From Pseudoclavibacter sp. RFBB5 (GTDB lineage Bacteria > Actinomycetota > Actinomycetes > Actinomycetales > Microbacteriaceae): a DNA stretch of 64,000 bases. The notes beneath the pieces are model-generated. The model saw only the letters and a program-made list of their open reading frames with translations, made no database searches and was not told the origin of the DNA. The DNA is taken from positions 62,001 to 126,000 of the forward strand of contig NZ_PSTZ01000003.1 in NCBI RefSeq assembly GCF_002931555.1, in the 5' to 3' direction. Both the position numbers and the translations under genes were made by a program. This document shows positions 58,411 through 64,000 of this stretch, one piece after another; position 1 is the stretch's first letter; each line of letters opens with the position of its first letter.

Positions 58411-58893
58411 TCAGGCCGAGGGCTCGGACGTGCCCGCCTCGACTTCGCCCGCGAACACCTCGCCGTCGATCTCGACCTCGTCGGTGTCGTCGAACCGGAT
58501 CTCGAGCACGAGCGTGTGGTCGTCACCGCGGGCGATGATCTCGCCGGTGCCGCTCACACCCGCCAGCTCTCCGGTGCCCGAGTCGGGCACGATGTGGAGC
58601 AGCCCGCCGCCTGCGGCCGGACGGCCCCTCGCGACCGTGTTCGCGTGCCAGAAGGCGAGCGTGCCCGACTTGCCGGCGATCGTGCCCTCGAAGGCGTCGA
58701 TCGCGACGTAGGTGCCGGACCCGTGCTTCTCGTTGAAGGCACCCGCGAAGAGCACTTCGCTGCGCCCCTCGATGTCACCCCCCGAGATGGCACGGACGAT
58801 GAACGCACCCCCGAGCGGGGCTGCGGTCTCGATGCCGACGGCACGGCCGTTCGCATCCCAGGCTTCGATCGTGAAAGAGCTCTCTACGCGCAT
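58411..58893 (-). CDS. DUF3224 domain protein
   Basis: 160 residues from ATG 58893. The beta-barrel DUF3224 pattern is seen in FEGTIAGKSGTLAFWHANTV and SGTGEIIAR with GGLLHIVPDSGTGEL. Related proteins fold like allene-oxide-cyclase barrels; function unknown. Confidence 0.85.
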   Translation of the reverse strand: MRVESSFTIEAWDANGRAVGIETAAPLGGAFIVRAISGGDIEGRSEVLFAGAFNEKHGSGTYVAIDAFEGTIAGKSGTLAFWHANTVARGRPAAGGGLLHIVPDSGTGELAGVSGTGEIIARGDDHTLVLEIRFDDTDEVEIDGEVFAGEVEAGTSEPSA

Positions 58894-58942
58894 GCCATGA
58901 GGATACGACGCAGCACCGACAAAGCGGCGGGAGCCGCGGGGG

Positions 58943-59710
58943 TCAGTCGAGAGCGAGGAAGGTGCGAAGCCGCTCGGCCGAATCGGCGACCGCCACGGAG
59001 CCCGCTTCCTCACCCAGGCGTCCGTACCCCCAGGACACGTAGACGGCGGGCACGCCGTGCTCCGCTGACCCCTGGACGTCGTAGAAGCGGTCGCCGATCA
59101 TGAGCACGTTGCTGAGGTCGACGCCCGCGACGTCGAGCCGCCTGAGCGCCTCTTCGATGACGTCGGCCTTCGCCGAGCGCACCTCGTCGTCCGAGGCTCC
59201 CGTGATCGTGAGGAACTGGTCGGCGACGCCGTAGCTTTCCAGGATGACCGCCGCGGAGCTCTCCGGCTTGCTCGTCGCCGTCGACTGCGGGATGCCCGCC
59301 GCGTGCACGTCGCGGATGACCTGCAGGACACCCGGGTACGGGTCGCCGATGAACGAATCCGACTCGCGGTAGATGGTGCGGTAGCGCTCTGTGGCCTCGA
59401 TCGGGTCGAGCCCGTAGGCGGCGAACGTCTCGTGGATGGGCGGGCCGACGTGCTTCAGCAGCTCGGCGTCTCCGGGAATCGGGAGGCCGTAGCTGGAGAG
59501 CACGGCGCGCAGGCTGTTGAGGATGCCGGGTGCCGAGTCGCTGATGGTGCCGTCGAGGTCCCAGAGGACAGCCGTGTAGGGGGCGATGCCGGTTCCGCGC
59601 TCGAGGTCGACCCGTCGCGTTCCCGGCGTCTCTGCCGGCTGGACGACCTCGGTCGACTGGGGTGCGGTGGGGACCGGACCGGTCATTTCAGTGGAGCTTG
59701 TGTGCGTCAT
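58943..59710 (-). CDS. HAD-family hydrolase, Gph-like
   Basis: 255 residues from ATG 59710. Motif I VLWDLDGTISD, motif II TSKP and motif III/IV MIGDRFYDVQGS give a phosphatase of the phosphoglycolate-phosphatase type. A ~45-residue disordered N-terminus precedes the domain. Confidence 0.9.
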   Translation of the reverse strand: MTHTSSTEMTGPVPTAPQSTEVVQPAETPGTRRVDLERGTGIAPYTAVLWDLDGTISDSAPGILNSLRAVLSSYGLPIPGDAELLKHVGPPIHETFAAYGLDPIEATERYRTIYRESDSFIGDPYPGVLQVIRDVHAAGIPQSTATSKPESSAAVILESYGVADQFLTITGASDDEVRSAKADVIEEALRRLDVAGVDLSNVLMIGDRFYDVQGSAEHGVPAVYVSWGYGRLGEEAGSVAVADSAERLRTFLALD

Positions 59711-59779
59711 GTCCGAGCCAGTGTAGTGAGGAGCGCCCGAGCGCAAGGCGACAGACAGCTGAACGGTCGGGGTGGCCCG

Positions 59780-60475
59780 TCAGAACAGGCGCATGTGGCG
59801 TGGGTCGACGCCGCGCATCTCGTCGTAGTCGAGGATGACGCAGCGGAGGCCGCGGTCCTCAGCCAGCGTGCGGGCCTGCGGGGCGATCTCCTGCGCCGCG
59901 AACACACCGGAGACGGGGGCGAGCAGCGGGTCGCGATTCATGAGCTCGAGGTAGCGCGTGAGCTGCTCGACGCCGTCGATGCCACCGCGTCGCTTGATCT
60001 CCACGGCCACGGATGCGCCGGTCTCGTCACGCGCGAGGATGTCGACGGGACCGATGGCCGTCATGTACTCGCGGCGCACAAGCGCGTGCCCCTCACCGAG
60101 CAGTTCGATCTGGTCGGCGAGCAGCTTCTGCAGGTGCGCCTCGACGCCGTCCTTCTCGAGCCCCGGGTCCTTGCCGAGATCGTGCGAATGGTCGCTGAAG
60201 ACCTCGCCGATCGTGACGAGCAGCTGGTCGCCGGTCTTCGTCTGCGTGACCCGCCAGAGCGCCGTGACGCCGGCGTCGGCCTGGGTCGCATCCGGTGCCT
60301 CTTCGACGATCGAACAGGGCGCGCTCATCCAGTTCAACGGCTTGTAGCTGCCCCCGTCGGAGTGCACGAGGAGGCTGCCGTCGGCTTTGCACATGAGCAC
60401 GCGAGGGGCCATGGGCAGGTGGGCGGTGAGGCGGCCGATGTAATCGACGCTGCAGTTCGCAATGACAAGACGCAC
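59780..60475 (-). CDS. nucS: mismatch-specific endonuclease NucS (EndoMS)
   Basis: 231 residues from GTG 60475, starting [16 protein letters not shown] as in actinobacterial NucS. The nuclease centre is visible in [20 protein letters not shown] (Asp, Glu, Lys) and RYLELMNRD. NucS performs non-canonical mismatch repair in actinobacteria lacking MutS/MutL and depends on the beta-clamp, encoded here by dnaN. Confidence 0.95.
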   Translation of the reverse strand: MRLVIANCSVDYIGRLTAHLPMAPRVLMCKADGSLLVHSDGGSYKPLNWMSAPCSIVEEAPDATQADAGVTALWRVTQTKTGDQLLVTIGEVFSDHSHDLGKDPGLEKDGVEAHLQKLLADQIELLGEGHALVRREYMTAIGPVDILARDETGASVAVEIKRRGGIDGVEQLTRYLELMNRDPLLAPVSGVFAAQEIAPQARTLAEDRGLRCVILDYDEMRGVDPRHMRLF

Positions 60476-60665
60476 CCGTCGAGGGTAATCGTTCGAGACG
60501 CGACGGACGGCCGCGCGCGCCGGTGTCCGGCAGGGACCGGAGTGACGGCATCCAGGCGCCGACGGACCAAGAAGCCGGCCGACGCCGAGCCGCGATATCC
60601 GGCTTTCCGGCGCTGATACGGTGATGATCGGCAGGCAGCCCTCAGCCTGGGCGGGGAGGTTCATC

Positions 60666-61724
60666 GTGGCGGATGCAGATCGTGAGACCTGCGATGCGGT
60701 CGTCGCGGACCTCCGCCGACTGCGAGCCGAGTCGGGCAGCAGGCCCTTCGCGGAGATCGCCTCGCGCATCCAGGCCAACCGTCGCAGCGCTGGCTCCGAT
60801 GCGTCGGGTCCAGCCCGGACCACGGTGTTCGAGGCCTTCCGACCCGGCAGATCTCGGCTCGACGCGCGACTCATCGGCGAGATCGTGGAAGTGCTGGGTG
60901 CCCCGCCAGCGACGATCCCCGAGTGGGTCGCCAGGGCTGGCAGCGCCATCCCGTCGGCACACGCCGAACTGGCGGTGCAGGGGACGAGAGCGGAGGGTTC
61001 GGATGCCGTCCCGGCCGAGGCCGAGGAGTCCCAGCCGGCAGGCGAGCAGCTGAGCGGACGGCCCCTGGCCGTGGGCACCGCACCTGGCACGCAGACCTCC
61101 AGCGACGCGCGCACGCGCCGACAGCTCGGGCCGCGGCAGATCATCCTCGTCATCTCGGCGAGCATCCTGCTGAACCTCGCCGGCCATCTCATCGTCAACT
61201 TCCTGCGCCTGCCCCTGTTCTTCGACATGATCGGGACAGCGGTCACGGCCATCGTCGTCGGCCCGTGGGCTGGCGTGGTCGTCGCGATCGTCACCAACAC
61301 CGGCGGTGTGTGGCTCAGCGGACCCCACTCGATCTGGTTCTCGCTCGTGAACCTCGTCGGCGCTCTCGTCTGGGGTTACGGGGCGCGCCGCTTCGGCATG
61401 GCGTCGACGCTCCCTCGCTACTTCATCCTGACGATCCTCGTCGCACTGTCGTGCTCTGCGGTCGCGGTTCCGATCCTGCTCAGCCTCTTCCACGGCGGAG
61501 TGGGCCATGCCGGGGAGAGCATCGTCTGGACGCTGCAGATGCTGGGGCAGCCCCAGGGCCTCGCCGTGCTGGGGTCGAACCTCGTCAACTCGCTGGCCGA
61601 CAAGCTCATCACGGGATTCGTCGCACTCGTCGCCGTCTCGTCGATCGCTGCACGGTGGGTGATCCCCGGGATCGGCGACCGATTGCGCCGACCGCTCGCA
61701 GACGCGCCGGAGGGCGCGGCCTAG
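60666..61724 (+). CDS. HTH-domain fused to ECF-transporter S-component-like membrane protein
   Basis: 352 residues from GTG 60666 (RBS GGGGAGG). Residues 1-90 look like a helix-turn-helix region ([30 protein letters not shown]), then a disordered linker (about 95-155), then six hydrophobic segments with [20 protein letters not shown] typical of ECF substrate-binding subunits. No EcfA or EcfT gene is in the window. The last codon overlaps the convergent LysE gene by 4 bp. Confidence 0.78.
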   Translation: MADADRETCDAVVADLRRLRAESGSRPFAEIASRIQANRRSAGSDASGPARTTVFEAFRPGRSRLDARLIGEIVEVLGAPPATIPEWVARAGSAIPSAHAELAVQGTRAEGSDAVPAEAEESQPAGEQLSGRPLAVGTAPGTQTSSDARTRRQLGPRQIILVISASILLNLAGHLIVNFLRLPLFFDMIGTAVTAIVVGPWAGVVVAIVTNTGGVWLSGPHSIWFSLVNLVGALVWGYGARRFGMASTLPRYFILTILVALSCSAVAVPILLSLFHGGVGHAGESIVWTLQMLGQPQGLAVLGSNLVNSLADKLITGFVALVAVSSIAARWVIPGIGDRLRRPLADAPEGAA

Positions 61725-62353
61725 CTCTTCGCTCCCGACAGGGCGAGCACCCCGCCGAGCCCGATCATCATGGCCCCGCCCGTTGCGGACATGCCCGAGA
61801 TGCGCTTCGGCGACTTCGCGAACCACGCGCGGGCCGTTCCGGCGGTGAGCGCCCACGTGCCGTCGAAGATGAGGGCGAGCAGCAGGAAGCAGAGGCCGAG
61901 CTCGAGGAGCTGCGTCCAGGCCGGACCGGCGCCCGGCGACACGAACTGCGGCAGCACCGCCACGAAGAACGCGATCGTCTTGGGGTTCGTGCTGCCGACG
62001 ATGAAGCCCTGCCGGAGGAGCCTGACGGCGCTCGCGGGTCGGGGAGCCTCCGCGGTCAGATGCGCGTTGCGGTTCCGGATCGCCTGCACACCGAGCCACA
62101 CGAGGTAGACGGCGCCGACGATCTTGATGATCGTGAACGCGAGCACCGACGACGCGACAAGCGCCCCCACGCCGAGGGCCACGGCAAGGACCGCCGGGAT
62201 CATGCCGATCGCGTTGCCGACCACGCTCAGCACGCCCGCACGGCGACCGAGCGCGATCGACCTCCCGATGACGAAGAGCACGCTCGGTCCCGGGATCAGG
62301 ATGAGCAGCACCGACGCGACAGCGAAGGCGAGCAGGCTTTCGAACGGGACCAT
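61721..62353 (-). CDS. LysE/RhtB-family amino-acid exporter
   Basis: 210 residues with about six membrane segments; LILIPGPSVLFVIGRSIALGRRAG and GSTNPKTIAFFVAVLPQFV (first quoted to 20: LILIPGPSVLFVIGRSIALG) are family signatures. Exports a basic or small neutral amino acid. Confidence 0.9.
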   Translation of the reverse strand: MVPFESLLAFAVASVLLILIPGPSVLFVIGRSIALGRRAGVLSVVGNAIGMIPAVLAVALGVGALVASSVLAFTIIKIVGAVYLVWLGVQAIRNRNAHLTAEAPRPASAVRLLRQGFIVGSTNPKTIAFFVAVLPQFVSPGAGPAWTQLLELGLCFLLLALIFDGTWALTAGTARAWFAKSPKRISGMSATGGAMMIGLGGVLALSGAKS

Positions 62354-62416
62354 GACGCGAACCTAGCGCCCGTCGCAGCGGCGCGCGAGCACTTCTCGCG
62401 CTGTGGGCAGGAGAAG

Positions 62417-63778
62417 TTACCTGGCCGCCCCTGGCACCAGCCACTTCGTTCCGCGCTCGCGGGCGCCCAGCACAAGGGCGCGTGCGCCCATCGTGCCGAC
62501 GGCGTAGGACGCCCAGAGCAGTCCGAGCCCCGCGGCTCCCTGCATCCCGAGCGGCAGCACGATCGCGACCCCTGCGACGAGCACGAGCAGCGGAGGGATG
62601 CCGGCGAGGGCGAGATAGCGCACGTCGCCAGCCCCGATGAGGATGCCGTCGAGCACGTAGACGAATCCGGCGATCGGCGTGCCGGCGGCGAGGATGAGGA
62701 GCCCGATGGGCAGGAGCGCCAAGACCGCCGGGTCGCTCGTGAACACGTACCCGAGCACCCACGCGAGGGCCGCGAAGACGACCGCGAGGATCACGCCGAA
62801 CCAGAAGCCCCACTGCTTGAGGCGGCGAGAGATCGCCGTCACCTTCTTGATCTCGCCCGCGCCCAGCGCGTGGCCGACCATGGCCTGGCCGGCGATCGCC
62901 AGCGCGTCGAGGGTGAACGCGATGAGGCTGTTGATCGAGAGCAGGATCTGCAGTGACGCGAGCTCCGCCACCCCCTGCTGGCCGGCTGCCCAGACCAGCA
63001 CCACGAGCGACGCGCGCAGCGTGAGGGTGCGGAGCACCATGAACGCGTTGGCCGAGAACACGATGCGCGGGTCGCCGATGCCGGGCCGCAGAGAGACGCC
63101 GAGCTCCCGGCCCGCCCGGATCGCGATGACGATGTAGACGATGGCCATGCCCCACTGCGCGATGACCGTGCCGATCGCCGAGCCTGCGATGCCCCAGCCG
63201 AAGCCGTAGATGAAGACCGCGTTGAGCGCCGCGTTGACGGCGAAGCCTGCGATGGCGACGACGAGCGGCACCTTCGTGTTCTGCAGCCCGCGCAGAAGGC
63301 CCATGGCGGCGATCACGAGCAGCATCGCCGGGAGGCCCCACAGGCTGAGCGACAGGTAGGTGTTCGCCGCCTCGATGACGCCGGGGTCGCTCGTGAAGAC
63401 GCCGACGAGGGGCGCGCTCAGCGGCAGGCCGACCACCAGGAGCACGAGGCCGCAGAAGGCTGCGAGCCACATCCCCTCGATGCCGGCGCGGATCGCCCCC
63501 GGCCGGTCGCCTGAGCCGAGCAGACGAGCCACGACGGGAGTCGTCGTATAGGCGAGGAAGACCATGATGCCGACGACCGTGTGCAGGATCGTCGCGGCGA
63601 CGCCGAGGCCGGCGAGGGCGGTGTCACCCAGGTGGCCGACGAGGGCCGTATCGGTGAGGAGGAAGAGCGGCTCCGCGACGAGTGCTCCGAACGCGGGCAC
63701 TGCGAGCGTCAGGATGCTCCGGTCGAGGGTGCGAGCGTCGGTGCGGTCACGCGGGGAGGGGCCGTCGGATGCGCGCAC
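62417..63778 (-). CDS. MATE-family efflux transporter (DinF-like)
   Basis: 453 residues from GTG 63778; start weakly supported by sequence, no clear RBS. About twelve hydrophobic segments in two MATE halves; AEPLFLLTDTALVGHLGDT and GLLRGLQNTKVPLVVA belong to the DinF group. Exports cationic compounds by Na+ or H+ antiport. Divergent from the M13 peptidase gene across 100 bp. Confidence 0.88.
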   Translation of the reverse strand: MRASDGPSPRDRTDARTLDRSILTLAVPAFGALVAEPLFLLTDTALVGHLGDTALAGLGVAATILHTVVGIMVFLAYTTTPVVARLLGSGDRPGAIRAGIEGMWLAAFCGLVLLVVGLPLSAPLVGVFTSDPGVIEAANTYLSLSLWGLPAMLLVIAAMGLLRGLQNTKVPLVVAIAGFAVNAALNAVFIYGFGWGIAGSAIGTVIAQWGMAIVYIVIAIRAGRELGVSLRPGIGDPRIVFSANAFMVLRTLTLRASLVVLVWAAGQQGVAELASLQILLSINSLIAFTLDALAIAGQAMVGHALGAGEIKKVTAISRRLKQWGFWFGVILAVVFAALAWVLGYVFTSDPAVLALLPIGLLILAAGTPIAGFVYVLDGILIGAGDVRYLALAGIPPLLVLVAGVAIVLPLGMQGAAGLGLLWASYAVGTMGARALVLGARERGTKWLVPGAAR

Positions 63779-63878
63779 CAGGTCATTGTCGCAGAGCGTC
63801 GGCAAGCCGACCGCGCTACCTGTTCGCCCTGAGATGATCCCAGCGTCAGTGTCGGTGGTGTGTCCTAGCCTGAGAGGC

Positions 63879-64000
63879 ATGTCACAGACGGACGACCTCG
63901 CCTCCACCGCTCCCGCATCCGAGCAGCTCCCCTCGGGCATCGACCTGGAGGCGCTCGACGCCTCGGTCCGCCCCGCCGACGACCTGTTCCGGCACACCAA
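63879..64000 (+). CDS. M13-family metallopeptidase, N-terminal fragment
   Basis: Begins MSQTDDLAS at ATG 63879 and reaches PADDLFRHTN at the window edge; SGIDLEALDASVRPADDLF is the usual start of actinobacterial PepO/neprilysin-type M13 peptidases. The zinc site lies beyond the window. Confidence 0.75.
   Translation, partial: MSQTDDLASTAPASEQLPSGIDLEALDASVRPADDLFRHT

Noticed and set aside
60642-63470. 942-codon open frame on the minus strand
   Set aside because: It is antisense or out of frame to the HTH/ECF, LysE and MATE genes, which have clear motifs; its Arg/Gly/His-rich composition is typical of G+C-rich shadow frames.

Overview
The window is the replication-origin region of a high-G+C actinomycete, most likely a member of the Microbacteriaceae; genus cannot be settled from sequence alone. 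This rests on the gene order (rpmH, rnpA, yidD, yidC, jag and rsmG on one side of dnaA; dnaN, recF, dciA-like, gyrB, gyrA and a DUF3566 gene on the other), the actinobacterial division/kinase cluster (crgA, class E sortase, pknB, pknA, pbpA, rodA, pstP, fhaB, fhaA), NucS, frequent GTG/TTG starts and C/G-ending codons.

Layout. 1-2.3 kb: 5'-truncated aminotransferase and an ATP-grasp Ddl-family gene. 2.4-4.7 kb: parB and parA, leftward. 4.74-11.05 kb: a 6.3-kb stretch without credible genes that carries 18 exact or one-mismatch copies of the chromosomal centromere site parS, plus decayed copies. 11.05-14.4 kb: rsmG, jag, yidC, yidD, rnpA, rpmH. 14.4-16.8 kb: dnaA and the DnaA-box clusters of oriC. 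16.8-25.3 kb: dnaN, recF, dciA-like, gyrB, gyrA, DUF3566, tRNA-Ile, tRNA-Ala. 25.5-36.1 kb: metabolic and transport genes (zinc-finger UBP protein, SDR, ActP/DUF485 with a divergent GAF-LuxR regulator, MetQNI, Nudix, EamA with a divergent LysR, a membrane-anchored protein). 36.2-48.5 kb: cyclophilin, rhomboid protease and the division/kinase cluster. 48.7-64 kb: tRNA-Leu, MFS exporter with a structured leader, sugar genes, CitE-like, Bcp, GNAT, AAA ATPase, DUF3224, HAD, NucS, an HTH/membrane fusion, LysE, MATE, and the start of an M13 peptidase.

How it works together. dnaA/oriC/dnaN/recF/gyrAB start and support replication. ParB should load on the parS island beside oriC and ParA should move it. 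In related actinobacteria rsmG-parA-parB are contiguous; here the centromere island separates rsmG from parA. Within it, 7681-8147 is a degenerate higher-order tandem repeat (about 108-118 bp units, each with two parS positions, the alternate positions mostly decayed). ParB has an unusually long, low-complexity linker. The parS island, its repeat architecture and the extended ParB are the strongest candidates for something undescribed. All statements come from reading the sequence; no searches were run.
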